A stretch of 64,000 nucleotides of DNA from a candidate division WOR-3 bacterium (GCA_024653355.1 JANLFQ010000001.1:890576-954575), one strand, 5' to 3'. Counted from the stretch's first letter, positions 45,177 through 54,816 are shown. A program made the numbers and translations. The notes: a model not told the origin generated them from the sequence alone.

Positions 45177-46367
45177 CTAATCCACCTGGACAATCAGACA
45201 ACGTAAATACTCCGATTCCGGCATCTGGGGCAGTACCGGATGGTCTGGACCCTGTTGCGAACGGTCAAGAATCACAAATGTCCGATTCGTCTCCTGCGCC
45301 GCCCGCGCAATCACATCCAGCAGGTCCTGCCAGAAAAGGTAATGCGAGCAGGAGGATGATACCAGAATGCCACCCGGGGTTAACAGTTTCAGCGCCAGCC
45401 GGTTTAACTTCAGGTAACCGTTAATACCGCTCTTTTTCTGCTTCTGTGCCTTGATGAACGCCGGCGGGTCCAAATTTATCAGTTCAAACCGTTCGCCTTT
45501 GCGCAGCAAATCGCGCATGTATTCAAACGCATCCGCCACGACAAATTCACATTTCTCCGCCACGCCATTGAGCCGGGCGTTGCGCTCGGCAAGCGCACAA
45601 GCCGCTGCCGAGATGTCAACCGCCTTTACCTCCTTTGCCCCACCCCAGGCAGCGTTGATGGCAAATGAGCCGGTGTAACAAAACACATCCAGCACCCGGC
45701 GGTTCTTCGCCAGTTTCCTCACCTTGAGCCGGGTAAGACGATGGTCAAAGAAGTAACCTGTTTTTTGCCCTTCCGAGATGTTGACATAAAACCGCAACCC
45801 GTTTTCCGAGATAACTAAATCGGGCTCGGGTGTGCCATAGAGCAACCGCTCGCGGCGCTCCAGCCCTTCGGGTTCCCGCAGTTTGATGTCGTCTTTTTCA
45901 AAAATAGCGGTCACATCAAACAGCTCAAGCAGCGCCCGCGTCACCAGGTCCAGGCGGTTGTCAAAACCGGCGGCATAAACCTGGATTGCATAGTGCGAAC
46001 CGTACTTGTCAATCACCAGCCCTGGTAACCAGTCACTCTCCCCGAAAACCAGCCGGAAGTCGTTCTCGCCGGGTAGTTTCTTCTTGCGCAGTTGATACGC
46101 CTGCTCAAGCCGGCGGCGCAGCAGGTGTTCATCCAGTTCCTCATCACCGGTGGAGTAAAGTCGAACCGCAATCAAAGAACGGGGATTGAACATCCCGCAA
46201 CCGATAAACCTACCCCGGTCAAAAACCTTGACTAAATCACCCATCGCCGGGTTATCCTCGGTTCTAATAATCTCGTTGGAATATATCCAGAGATGGTCGG
46301 CGCGATTACGCTTTCGTGCCGCGTAGACCGTTTTAGTGGGCACTTTCCGATTCCGAATGACAGGCAA
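45177..46367 (-). CDS. Class I rRNA methyltransferase, RlmI-like (PUA + SAM domain)
   Basis: This 396-residue protein has an N-terminal PUA-like domain (about 1-80), a SAM-binding domain with VLDVFCYTGSFAINAA and AVDIS, and the catalytic NLDPPAFIK motif. The family makes 5-methylcytosine in 23S rRNA (RlmI). It overlaps the recJ stop by 35 bp; a GTG at 46343, closer to the recJ stop, is an alternative start. It is the last gene of the PorV operon. Confidence 0.88.
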   Translation of the reverse strand: MPVIRNRKVPTKTVYAARKRNRADHLWIYSNEIIRTEDNPAMGDLVKVFDRGRFIGCGMFNPRSLIAVRLYSTGDEELDEHLLRRRLEQAYQLRKKKLPGENDFRLVFGESDWLPGLVIDKYGSHYAIQVYAAGFDNRLDLVTRALLELFDVTAIFEKDDIKLREPEGLERRERLLYGTPEPDLVISENGLRFYVNISEGQKTGYFFDHRLTRLKVRKLAKNRRVLDVFCYTGSFAINAAWGGAKEVKAVDISAAACALAERNARLNGVAEKCEFVVADAFEYMRDLLRKGERFELINLDPPAFIKAQKQKKSGINGYLKLNRLALKLLTPGGILVSSSCSHYLFWQDLLDVIARAAQETNRTFVILDRSQQGPDHPVLPQMPESEYLRCLIVQVD

Positions 46368-47976
46368 TTATTGCTATCTGCCCGAGGTCATCCACTGTGT
46401 ACAGTACCCGATACATCACTCCTGGAGTTATCTGGCAGTCACCGCGCCCGGGCAAAAGCACCAGCGCCGGATTGGTCTCAGGAACAAACCCCTTTTCGCT
46501 AAAAGTGAACGCTGTCGGTTCAGAAACAAAAATCGGTTGCGGGTTACCCTCGCCAAAAGGTGCCAGTTCTATTACATCCCGCTCAAATTTACTCAGGGGC
46601 AAAAGACCATCGGCAAACGGCATCGACTCCCGGACAATCTTCGGGGCAAAGTTGGTGTGGGCAAAGCGCTCTGCCGCCCGGATAAAATCGGCAACATTCT
46701 CCTCCTTAATTGAAAAACCTGCCGCCTTCTTGTGGCCACCGTAGTCGATAAAGTAGTTACGCAGCGCCCGCAACAACTCCATTAAATCAACGCCATCCAT
46801 CCCGCGACACTCACCAACCCAGACATCACCCCGTCGACCGATGACAATTGCCGGTACCCCGTACCTTTCCCGCAACCGCGCTGCACTGAAACCCAGCGCC
46901 CGTAATGACAGGTCCGGGTGTTGCACAAAAAGTATCCCGTCACCGAGTCTGACATTAGCGCTCGCGAGGGTAAATGTCTTCTCCGCCTCCTCACGCCACA
47001 TCTGACTGCGCACCACCAGTTCCTTAACCCACTCTTCAGCAACCGCCGGGTCCTGGTTAAGAAAATGGCGCACCCCGTCCGCACCGTTCGCCGCGGCAAA
47101 CAGAGGCAAAAGTTCGGCAAGAAATCCGTTGACCGTGAAACCCTGGGGCGGAAAGTTTATCGACTTCAGCACCGCACGCACCGCCGGTATACTGGTCTTT
47201 TCCAGCAGGCGCAATCCGTGTTTTACCAGCACCCGATTCTCGCCGATGAGTGATGCCCGGTCCGCGATTGTCCCGAGTGTCGCTAAAACAAGCGCATCCT
47301 GATACACCGAAAAAAACTCCGCGGTGGAAAATCCCAGTTTCTCCTGTACCAGTCCCAGCGCCAGTTTCAGCGCCACCCCGACCCCGGTCAGATTGGTATC
47401 CGGGTAGTCGGAATCCAGCCGCTTTGGGTCAACCGTGGCAACCGCACCGGGTAACGGGTCAATAACCTCATGATGGTCGGTAACAACCACATCGACCCCA
47501 ACCCTCTTCAATTCCGCTACATCCTGATAATTTGTGATACCACAATCAACCGTAATTATCAACCGGACCTCGTTTGCCCCATCGCCTTCGATATACCGAT
47601 AATCAAGCCCGTGTTTGTCTTTGCCTTTAACCGGAATGTAATACCTTACCTTTGCCTGAAGCCCGCTGAGCACCTGATAGAGCAAAACTGTTGCCGTTAT
47701 TCCATCCAGGTCGTCGTGCCCCCAGATAAGTACCGTCTCTTTCTTTTCTATCGCCTGAAAAATCCGGTCCCGTGCCAGTTCAAAGTCGGGCAAAAGGTCC
47801 GGAGGATGTAAATGGGTGAAATTCGGGTTGAGCCACCTTTCAGCGTCGGTTCGGTCCTCTACACCCCGCAACACCAGCAGCCGGGCAAGAGGCTCGGAAA
47901 CCCTTAACTCCTGAATTAGCGCCTTAACCCGTTCCTCATCAACCGGCTTAACAGGCCAGACCGTGCTACTCACCAC
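46333..47976 (-). CDS. recJ: Single-stranded-DNA-specific exonuclease RecJ
   Basis: RecJ degrades 5' single-stranded ends in recombination and repair. The 547-residue DHH/DHHA1 protein has GHDDLDGITATVLLY (the usual D-x-D-A-D-G reads D-D-L-D-G), ITVDCGI, VTDHHE and the late GGHKKAAGFS. It is 5 bp downstream of the 5'-nucleotidase gene. Confidence 0.92.
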   Translation of the reverse strand: MVSSTVWPVKPVDEERVKALIQELRVSEPLARLLVLRGVEDRTDAERWLNPNFTHLHPPDLLPDFELARDRIFQAIEKKETVLIWGHDDLDGITATVLLYQVLSGLQAKVRYYIPVKGKDKHGLDYRYIEGDGANEVRLIITVDCGITNYQDVAELKRVGVDVVVTDHHEVIDPLPGAVATVDPKRLDSDYPDTNLTGVGVALKLALGLVQEKLGFSTAEFFSVYQDALVLATLGTIADRASLIGENRVLVKHGLRLLEKTSIPAVRAVLKSINFPPQGFTVNGFLAELLPLFAAANGADGVRHFLNQDPAVAEEWVKELVVRSQMWREEAEKTFTLASANVRLGDGILFVQHPDLSLRALGFSAARLRERYGVPAIVIGRRGDVWVGECRGMDGVDLMELLRALRNYFIDYGGHKKAAGFSIKEENVADFIRAAERFAHTNFAPKIVRESMPFADGLLPLSKFERDVIELAPFGEGNPQPIFVSEPTAFTFSEKGFVPETNPALVLLPGRGDCQITPGVMYRVLYTVDDLGQIAIIACHSESESAH

Positions 47977-47981
47977 CTCGG

Positions 47982-49514
47982 TTAATGGTCAATTAACACG
48001 ATTCGGCCCTCAATCTGGGCATCAACCGGCGAATGGCGCCGGATATAATCGGCAATAACATCGCGCAAGGGTAGATAACTGTCTTCAATATCCTGGCCCT
48101 CGGCAAAAATCCGATAATCACCACTGCCTGCTGCAAGGTACGAATTGGTCGCCACGGTGTAAACCCGGTTACTATCCAGCGGCTCCCCATTGACAAGCAC
48201 CGAAACCACCCGTTCGCCAATCGGCTTCTTTTTTGTGTAGCGCATCTTTACACCGGAAACCTGAAATATCGCATGGTGGCCGTTAACTGAAACCTCAAGC
48301 ATCTCTTTGACCTGCTTCCCGGTCCACTTTCCGGTCACCACCGTATTACCAAAAACATCAACCTGATACACATGCCGATAAGTAACTGGACCGGCTGGAA
48401 TGTTTGCCCTGATACCCGCCGAATTGTGGATGGCGATGTCGGTGTTGAACCGCTCGCGCATCGCATCGGTAATCAAATTGCCCGCCGGTGTCTCGATAAA
48501 ACCACCCCGGGTCAGTTCCCGTTTACAATAGCCTAAAACCTCATCAAAACCCTTTTCCGCTACCGCACGCACCGAATCAAGATGTCGGGCATAAATCAAA
48601 TCCCGGGGAATCTCATCACCTAAGAGGTCGATCAGTTTCCCCTGGTATCCAACAATCTGGCGGGTCTTGAGGTCAAAACTGATGTCCAGAACCCCGACTG
48701 TACTCAACTTTGAATACGCCTGCTGGATAATCGTGTGGTTTTTCGGACTTTCATAAGGTGGTTCCACACCGGTGTGGCTGTGCGCGCCGATGATGATGTC
48801 AACACCCGGGACTGAATCGGCAAACCGCTGGTCATGGCTATACCCGATGTGGTTCAGTGCCACGACAATATCCGCGCCCTGGTCCCGCAACCGTTTCACC
48901 TCCTCCCGGGCAACCTCGTAATAAGGCAAAACCGACAGGTTACCAATCAAAGATTCGTTGACCATCCCGTAAAGGTACTTGGTCAAAACTCCCAGCAGTC
49001 CGATTTTCACCCCGCCCCGTTCAAAAATCGTGCTGGTTACCAGAAAACCGGGCGCGGTATCGGTCCCCTTAACCCGGACATTGGTCGCAACCCAGGGAAT
49101 TTGCAAGCTATCAACCAGCTCTTTAAGAACCCACCATCCCATATCAAAGTCGTGGTTTCCGGGTGCAACCGCATCGTAACCTGCCCGCCGGAAAAAGTCC
49201 ACCACCGCCTGACCCCGGGTAAAGTCGCCAACCGGAGTTCCTTTGAATATATCGCCGCCATCAAGGAGTAAAAATCCAAACCCATTACGCGTCGCCGAAT
49301 CCCGTAACTCCCGAATCACCGTCATCGCACCACTGGCATTGGCAAGTGGGGGCGGAAAATTCTTATCCAGCCAGTACGCTTCTCCGGGCAAAAGGGCACC
49401 GTGAATATCGTTCGTATGCACAATAAATATGTGCTGGACCTGACTAAAGCCCAAAGTAACCAAGATTAGGAAAAGCGCTATCCCCCGCAAAACATCGCTC
49501 CCCTTAAAACTCAT
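47982..49514 (-). CDS. Exported 5'-nucleotidase/UshA-family phosphoesterase
   Basis: This 510-residue protein has a signal peptide (LRGIALFLILVTLGFSQ), a metallophosphoesterase domain (HTNDIHG, DGGDIFKGTP, GNHDFD, GAHSHTG) and a C-terminal nucleotidase domain (NSAGIRANIPAGPVTY). It should release phosphate from nucleotides outside the cytoplasm. The start overlaps the upstream outer-membrane gene by 11 bp. Confidence 0.92.
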   Translation of the reverse strand: MSFKGSDVLRGIALFLILVTLGFSQVQHIFIVHTNDIHGALLPGEAYWLDKNFPPPLANASGAMTVIRELRDSATRNGFGFLLLDGGDIFKGTPVGDFTRGQAVVDFFRRAGYDAVAPGNHDFDMGWWVLKELVDSLQIPWVATNVRVKGTDTAPGFLVTSTIFERGGVKIGLLGVLTKYLYGMVNESLIGNLSVLPYYEVAREEVKRLRDQGADIVVALNHIGYSHDQRFADSVPGVDIIIGAHSHTGVEPPYESPKNHTIIQQAYSKLSTVGVLDISFDLKTRQIVGYQGKLIDLLGDEIPRDLIYARHLDSVRAVAEKGFDEVLGYCKRELTRGGFIETPAGNLITDAMRERFNTDIAIHNSAGIRANIPAGPVTYRHVYQVDVFGNTVVTGKWTGKQVKEMLEVSVNGHHAIFQVSGVKMRYTKKKPIGERVVSVLVNGEPLDSNRVYTVATNSYLAAGSGDYRIFAEGQDIEDSYLPLRDVIADYIRRHSPVDAQIEGRIVLIDH

Positions 49515-50628
49515 ACTCCACGCCGGTTCTCAAGTTAAATTTCGTCTCATACGCTCGAAAATCAGCATCTTCAGGCATTAAAGCAAAATCGCTTGCGTTG
49601 AGCGCCTCCCGGTTTAAATTACCGTCAAGATTAATCCGGTATCGGCCCGCATTAAAACCGAGCCCGAACAGCGCCTCAACCCGATGCACCGTTGGGTCAG
49701 TGCAGAGTGGACGCAGCCCAAACCCGTAACGCAGCCGAACCGAGTTCAGCATGATATGCTCAACCGTCGTCTGAACATAAATCACATTGTGTAAGCCCGG
49801 GTAGATTTCCGACCAGGTTTCGGCACCGACAACCAGTTTAACCTGCGATGGCAGTTGCCCCGGTGCCTGATAGTTCAACTCAATCTGTCCGCGCTCCGGA
49901 TAACCCTTAAGGTCAAAACTGTCCAAACCGTTAAACCGCAACCGGCTCTGATAACTCAATCCGGCACTGAACCGCAACAACGGCGCTACCGTTAATCCGG
50001 CGTTCCAGCCCAGACCTTTGGGACCACTCTTGACGGAAAAATCAACGGTATCCAACCCCCGAACCATTGTACTCTTGAGTTCCCGTTCACCCCAGGCGTA
50101 GCAAAATCCCGCGCCGAGCGCAATAAACTTTATCGGCTTAAACGCCGCGCCAATGTTACCCGAATAGAGAAACCCGCGCTGCTCCAGCCGGTCTTCACCA
50201 ATTTTAACATAAAACTCGTCCCGATACTCCTTCAAATAGCGGTAATGGAAGTCACGCACCGGTGCAAGCCCCGCGCCGAGCGCAAACCGCCGAAACGGAT
50301 AAACAATTGAAACTGGACCCAACACCCAGTTAAAACCGATATTGTCCGCAAACACCGCCTCACCAATTGTATTCTCAAACTGGTCGTACACATACCGCAC
50401 CCGCTGCTCTGAAACATACCGCAGCCCCCAGTTGACACTGACCCGGCGCGAGCCCGCAATTTCGCCGCGACCGGCTAAATCGGCCGGATTCAGGAAAACC
50501 CCATCAGGGGTTGGGCTTAACCATTCTCCGAGATAATCTCGCATCGGAATGGTCGGTGCGGCAGAACCGACCAACACCATTACCAGCACCCCGATCAAAC
50601 AACATCTCTGTTGATTTATCCTTATCAA
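49504..50628 (-). CDS. Predicted outer-membrane beta-barrel protein
   Basis: This 374-residue protein has a signal peptide (GVLVMVLVGSAAP) and then SPTPDGVFLNPADLAG, a phrase like the N-terminal NPAGLA motif of PorV/PorQ-type barrels. Alternating beta-strands follow, ending LRTGVEYEF with a terminal Phe, typical of outer-membrane proteins. It starts at a TTG preceded by AGGGGGTG. It lies between the helix-hairpin-helix barrel gene and the nucleotidase gene. Function unknown. Confidence 0.75.
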   Translation of the reverse strand: MIRINQQRCCLIGVLVMVLVGSAAPTIPMRDYLGEWLSPTPDGVFLNPADLAGRGEIAGSRRVSVNWGLRYVSEQRVRYVYDQFENTIGEAVFADNIGFNWVLGPVSIVYPFRRFALGAGLAPVRDFHYRYLKEYRDEFYVKIGEDRLEQRGFLYSGNIGAAFKPIKFIALGAGFCYAWGERELKSTMVRGLDTVDFSVKSGPKGLGWNAGLTVAPLLRFSAGLSYQSRLRFNGLDSFDLKGYPERGQIELNYQAPGQLPSQVKLVVGAETWSEIYPGLHNVIYVQTTVEHIMLNSVRLRYGFGLRPLCTDPTVHRVEALFGLGFNAGRYRINLDGNLNREALNASDFALMPEDADFRAYETKFNLRTGVEYEF

Positions 50629-50638
50629 TTTTCACCCC

Positions 50639-53014
50639 CTACCATAAAAAGTCCAACTGCATACTGACATTGAACCGGCTTTCCCGGCTGACAAAATCGG
50701 AAACCGGCGTGCCATCACCATAATGGACACCCTCATTGTTCGCGAGCCCGGTATGCGGAAAGTCGCTTATCTTATGCCGGAACTTCAGATAAAAGAGCAA
50801 ATGTTCGGAAATCTGGTCGGTCAGCGCCAGATACCACTTAAACCCCTGCCCATCAACAAAGTCAATGGTGTTGTCCTCAAACAGCCACTCCGACATCCCG
50901 GCACTACGCCAGGTCGCAACACCTAGTTCACCGCTGAAATGCGGCGAAAAGTTGTGTTCCCACTGCACCGCGATGAAGTCACCGTTGATACTCGCTTCAT
51001 CACCGTACTCCATCGTTGGCGTTAGCATTGTTCGCCCGGAACGCACCTCGGTTGTCAGATAGTCCCAGTTGGAAAGCGAGAGCATCGCCCGCAAGGTTGA
51101 CTCCAGGGAGAGCGAATGGGTCGGCACCGCCTGTTTCGGATTTTCCCGCAGCTGTACCTTCTGCTTAAACCTCAATCGCACACCAAAAACCGGCCGATAC
51201 TCAACCTCGCCTTGAACCCGACAGTTGTCACTTCCCCAGGCAAGGTTGCGCCACACATCCAGATAAGCCCGGGTAATGGTAACCGCCCGCGAAATCTGAT
51301 AACGCGTCTCAACCATTACACCCTCTTCCGCCTTAGGCATCGGAAACTCTGCCAGCGCGGTAAATGCCGGGTCGATGAGCCGATAGGGCTTCTCTAATGT
51401 CGTGTTCTCAAACCGCAACTCCTCGCAATAACCCCGATTGTAATGATTGACATAGTTCACATCGTAACGCCGATAAAGGACATTGACATAGAGATAGTCG
51501 TACTGGGTACGCGCCTTGACCAGATAGGCATTGCCGCCGCGCTGCTGTCGGGCAACTTCTCCCTCCAGGGAGAAGTTTTCAATCGCCGTTCGGAAATCGG
51601 CGCCATAAAACATCTTTGTTCTGCCGGTGTCCAGCCGTAGGTAATTAGGGTCGTTAAGGACCTCAGCATCGCCGGGCAGGTCAAGAAAACGTGCCTCGGG
51701 CTGAAAATTTCTACTCATCCGGCTGGACAAAACCGAGGCACCGATGCGGGTCCCAACGGGCAAAAAGCCCAATCCCGATAAATCGAACTTTAAATTACCG
51801 CCCGTGTTCGTCTCCTGCAAAACATCTTTGAAAGTAGGGTAGCGCGGCGTGGAAATAATGAACCAGTTTACGCTACTGTCCGGATTGAGAATCGCATCCC
51901 GCTTTGCCCGGGAGAAGAACCCCAGAAAACCGGCTCGGCCCAGACGAACCGTACCCGCTGCGCCCCGCATACCAAACCCTAAATTTTCATTTAAATCGCC
52001 GAAAAGCCCTTCTCTTCGATTGTAAACCCGGGGTAAAAGTTCAACATCGTTGTCGAGCAAAATCCCCTGGCCCAGTGCCAGCCGATAATCGCCAACTATC
52101 ACCCGTTTCACCGGTCCCAACTCATCTACCGCCATATAACCTTTCACATCACCTATCACTCCCGGTTCATACAACTTCTGTCCCACCCAACCGCCGAAAT
52201 GTAATTTGTCTCCCCAGCGCAATCTTAGCCGGTGACGGGCAGTTGCTTCATTTCTCATCTGGGCACGATAGGTGCTTTCAGCATTAAGTCGCTGCCGGAA
52301 AAACTCAATCTCTTCGTTGGTGAATCCCGCCTGCCGGAATTCTGCAGTATCGGTGGCAATAGTTTTAAGCGCTGCGGCAAACTCGCTTGGGTCAACAACC
52401 ACATCCCAACCCGGACTGGTCTCAAACTTAATCCGGTAGTTACCACGCCATCGGTCTTGACGCGCCTGGTCGGTAAATTTTACATAGTGACGCATCCCCC
52501 GATAACCATAGGTGGACAGCCCATCAACCCGACTGGCAAGGTCGCGCCGGCTTTCTATCTTGCCGCCCCCTTTCAGGTACTTAACCACCGCCACCGCATC
52601 CAAAAGCGAAACATTCTCCAGCATCAACAGGTCGTCAACCGTTGCCCGATTGATGTTCAACGGGTCAACTAAAAGGTCCTGCCAGTCTTCGACGACCGCT
52701 TTACTCGGACCATCTTCACTCGCCAGCCGCCGCTGAATGCGCAGCAGGTTCTCCTCCTGGTGTTCCTCCCAGTCACGCCGGCTGATGTAAATCAGCGGTT
52801 TCAACTCCTTTAGTTTTTCCGGGGTGATACCGGGTATCTGCAAAAGGTCGTAAATACTGTTCAGCCGTCCGTACAAAAGGAGATATTGATAAATCTGCTG
52901 CGCCGTAACCGAATCAACCGGCAACTGCCGGATATCTTCAAAACGGGCGTTGTTGATATCCAGTTGCCGGTCGGGCGTAAAAGTGGCAATCAGGAAAATG
53001 AACACCCAGACCAT
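50639..53014 (-). CDS. Helix-hairpin-helix protein with C-terminal barrel-like region
   Basis: This 791-residue protein has a short signal sequence (MVWVFIFLIATFTPD) followed by ComEA-like helix-hairpin-helix units: LDINNARFEDIRQLPV, LLQIPGITPEKLKELKPLI and DPLNINRATVDDLLMLENV. The remaining ~570 residues are amphipathic beta-strand-rich, ending FNVSMQLDFLW like a beta-barrel. Similar HHH-barrel proteins are common in Bacteroidota-type genomes without a proven role; periplasmic DNA handling is an inference from the HHH motifs. The gene sits 5 bp after the PorV-like gene. Confidence 0.8.
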   Translation of the reverse strand: MVWVFIFLIATFTPDRQLDINNARFEDIRQLPVDSVTAQQIYQYLLLYGRLNSIYDLLQIPGITPEKLKELKPLIYISRRDWEEHQEENLLRIQRRLASEDGPSKAVVEDWQDLLVDPLNINRATVDDLLMLENVSLLDAVAVVKYLKGGGKIESRRDLASRVDGLSTYGYRGMRHYVKFTDQARQDRWRGNYRIKFETSPGWDVVVDPSEFAAALKTIATDTAEFRQAGFTNEEIEFFRQRLNAESTYRAQMRNEATARHRLRLRWGDKLHFGGWVGQKLYEPGVIGDVKGYMAVDELGPVKRVIVGDYRLALGQGILLDNDVELLPRVYNRREGLFGDLNENLGFGMRGAAGTVRLGRAGFLGFFSRAKRDAILNPDSSVNWFIISTPRYPTFKDVLQETNTGGNLKFDLSGLGFLPVGTRIGASVLSSRMSRNFQPEARFLDLPGDAEVLNDPNYLRLDTGRTKMFYGADFRTAIENFSLEGEVARQQRGGNAYLVKARTQYDYLYVNVLYRRYDVNYVNHYNRGYCEELRFENTTLEKPYRLIDPAFTALAEFPMPKAEEGVMVETRYQISRAVTITRAYLDVWRNLAWGSDNCRVQGEVEYRPVFGVRLRFKQKVQLRENPKQAVPTHSLSLESTLRAMLSLSNWDYLTTEVRSGRTMLTPTMEYGDEASINGDFIAVQWEHNFSPHFSGELGVATWRSAGMSEWLFEDNTIDFVDGQGFKWYLALTDQISEHLLFYLKFRHKISDFPHTGLANNEGVHYGDGTPVSDFVSRESRFNVSMQLDFLW

Positions 53015-53019
53015 CAGCG

Positions 53020-53841
53020 TTAAAATTTCACCAGCACCCCGAAGTTGTGCGTCAAGGGTAAAACCGGATGGGTTTTGAGCGCATAATCAACCCGGACCCG
53101 CTCCACTCCGCTACCCAATCCAAAAGAAAATGTTACCGGCTCGGTACTGGCGCCGGCACGCAGCGTCAGATACCGGGGGATGATTTCAAACTCCTGTCCC
53201 AGGGCAATTCTGGTCCGCATCCCCGGCTCCTTGGAAAATCCCAGGGCGGAATGAATACCCGGCGCCGGCGAAAAGCCCAGCCCAAACGCCAGAACCCGGC
53301 TAATCTCCGACGCGCCAATTCGGGGCAAATTTATATTGTGGACATAAAAACCTGCGCTCCAGAAACGGTGCACCCGGGCAAACATTCCCAGGTCCAGACC
53401 AGCGGTCCAGCCCTGACCATAATCCTTTTGATAAAGGTTGTACCCATTTAGCCCATAACCAAAAAATATCCCCTCTGCCAGTTCAAACCCGTGCGCCAGT
53501 TTTATTGACCGCTGTGATTGAAGGGAAAAGCCGGTCTCCTGAACCCGCAGACCAAAAGTCCCGAACCTCTTAACAGGTATGCCAATGCCGGCGTAAACCG
53601 TATGCAAACCAACATCAACACCGCTGTAAAGCAACTTATAAAACCCAAGGAACTGCCGTTCCGGCACCTGCGCCAGCCCTGCGGGATTAAAATCAATCGC
53701 ACTGATGTCATCGGCCAGTGCCCAGAAAGCACCGCCCATACCTTCCGCGCGCACGCTGGAACCGTCGTCTTCAAAAATGGCATACCCGGAAGAAAAAAGA
53801 ACCACCCAAACACCGACCAATGTCGCAAAATTCGCCTTCAT
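53020..53841 (-). CDS. PorV/PorQ-like outer-membrane protein
   Basis: This 273-residue protein has a signal peptide (MKANFATLVGVWVVLFSSGYA) and the PorV/PorQ family opening RAEGMGGAFWALADDISAIDFNPAGLA. A beta-barrel pattern ends in VLVKF with a terminal Phe. PorV-type proteins shuttle cargo in type IX secretion, consistent with several tail-bearing proteases in this window. The ATG at 53841 is 8 nt after a -10 box and is preferred over the Met at 53877. It opens a six-gene operon ending at 45177. Confidence 0.85.
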   Translation of the reverse strand: MKANFATLVGVWVVLFSSGYAIFEDDGSSVRAEGMGGAFWALADDISAIDFNPAGLAQVPERQFLGFYKLLYSGVDVGLHTVYAGIGIPVKRFGTFGLRVQETGFSLQSQRSIKLAHGFELAEGIFFGYGLNGYNLYQKDYGQGWTAGLDLGMFARVHRFWSAGFYVHNINLPRIGASEISRVLAFGLGFSPAPGIHSALGFSKEPGMRTRIALGQEFEIIPRYLTLRAGASTEPVTFSFGLGSGVERVRVDYALKTHPVLPLTHNFGVLVKF

Positions 53842-53849
53842 TAAACTCC

Positions 53850-53877
53850 ATTCTATCCAGTATGATTTTTGAGTCAA
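53850..53877 (-). promoter_or_regulatory. Promoter of the PorV operon
   Basis: TTGACT (53872-53877), 16-bp spacer, TAGAAT (53850-53855), then 8 nt (including GGAG) to the ATG at 53841. Repeat copy 2 ends about 20 bp upstream. Confidence 0.6.
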
Positions 53878-53895
53878 GTTAATGGTCTTTATGGC

Positions 53896-54275
53896 ACAAG
53901 GAAAGCGATGCTACTCCCTATTTAATATACGATAAAACAAGGAAAAGTGACAAAAAACCGTTCCCCCAGTAGTCCGGGGGCAATCCCTGGGATAGTCTTA
54001 TATACCCCTTTTTCTATCACCCTTCTTACCATCCTTATCAGTCTGCTGAAAACCTTTTTCGAGGCCGTTTTCCCGCCTATCTTATCGATAATCAACAGGG
54101 TTCTAACTGAAACCGTCTAATCCACCCTTTTATTGCCAACTAACCTGATAATCTGCTGACCGGTTTTAAGTGCTGTCCTGATTTGCATTTCCGGTTCTGT
54201 TCCCGGTGGTGTTTTCCGGTCAGAACTGGTATGAGCCATGACTGGAGTCAGGTAAGGACCTTTCTGTTCTAATCC
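53896..54275 (-). repeat. Copy 2 of the ~380-bp dispersed repeat, inverted
   Basis: This is about 90% identical to 34148-34525 in reverse orientation. It lies directly upstream of, and in the same orientation as, the PorV-like gene. Differences cluster in a short central segment (near 54060), while the hairpin end is nearly invariant. A weaker match may extend to about 54330. The rest of the 54276-54422 gap shows nothing recognisable. Confidence 0.85.
53952..53980 (-). terminator. Terminator-like hairpin at the end of repeat copy 2
   Basis: On the - strand CCCCCGG-ACTA-CTGGGGG is followed by AACGG and six T residues, just upstream of the PorV promoter. Confidence 0.5.
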
Positions 54276-54422
54276 TGACTTAATTTATACTGACTTATCA
54301 ATCGGCTTCGGCGGCAATGACAGGGCAGAAAACCTGTACATCGCTTTGGTGGCGGATTAACAACCGATAACGAATTTATGCCCGATACAAAACAACTAAC
54401 TGTTTATCTAACCCCGAAACCG

Positions 54423-54737
54423 TTACGGTGTAGAAAACAACCGCTTGACTATCTGATGGATTCGGGAAATATTGATGACCGAATCTGCCGGTAAAATTTT
54501 GTCCCATTCACTAAACTGTTCCGCGGGCAAATTTTCCAACAACCGCTCTTCGTCGTACTCTTCCCATTCTTCGTCAAGTTCCATCGTATCACCAGTCCCG
54601 ACCTGATTCTCAACCTGGGCACGCGCTGCCGCGATAAAAGCCGGTTCCGGAAACGCCCTCTTAGACTCCTCCGCCGCCAGCAAAATTAGCAGTAAAGCGA
54701 TTCCAACCACAATCAACAACTGTAAATTCTCCCTCAC
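54423..54737 (-). CDS. Small membrane-anchored acidic protein
   Basis: This protein of about 104 residues has an N-terminal transmembrane helix (LQLLIVVGIALLLILLAA) followed by a soluble, strongly acidic region (LDEEWEEYDEE) and a C-terminal helix. I start at the GTG at 54737, 7 nt after an extended -10 box (TGCTATAAT); the ATG one codon upstream is equally possible. A longer frame to 54908 would overlap the divergent mnmG promoter and gene. No family recognised. Confidence 0.6.
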   Translation of the reverse strand: MRENLQLLIVVGIALLLILLAAEESKRAFPEPAFIAAARAQVENQVGTGDTMELDEEWEEYDEERLLENLPAEQFSEWDKILPADSVINISRIHQIVKRLFSTP

Positions 54738-54744
54738 CATTCTA

Positions 54745-54772
54745 ATTATAGCAAAATTGGCGCCTTTTGCCA
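54745..54772 (-). promoter_or_regulatory. Promoter of the small acidic protein gene
   Basis: An extended -10 TGC-TATAAT (54745-54750) with a weak -35 (TGGCAA, 54767-54772) at 16 bp. The start codon follows within 4-7 nt. Confidence 0.5.
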
Positions 54773-54781
54773 CTTCTTCTT

Positions 54782-54809
54782 TTGACATCATTGCTTGCCG
54801 ATTTACAAT
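54782..54809 (+). promoter_or_regulatory. Promoter of mnmG (leaderless)
   Basis: TTGACA (54782-54787), 16-bp spacer, TACAAT (54804-54809), then 7 nt to the ATG at 54817. It is divergent from the neighbouring acidic-protein promoter. Confidence 0.65.
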
Positions 54810-54816
54810 TTTTAAG

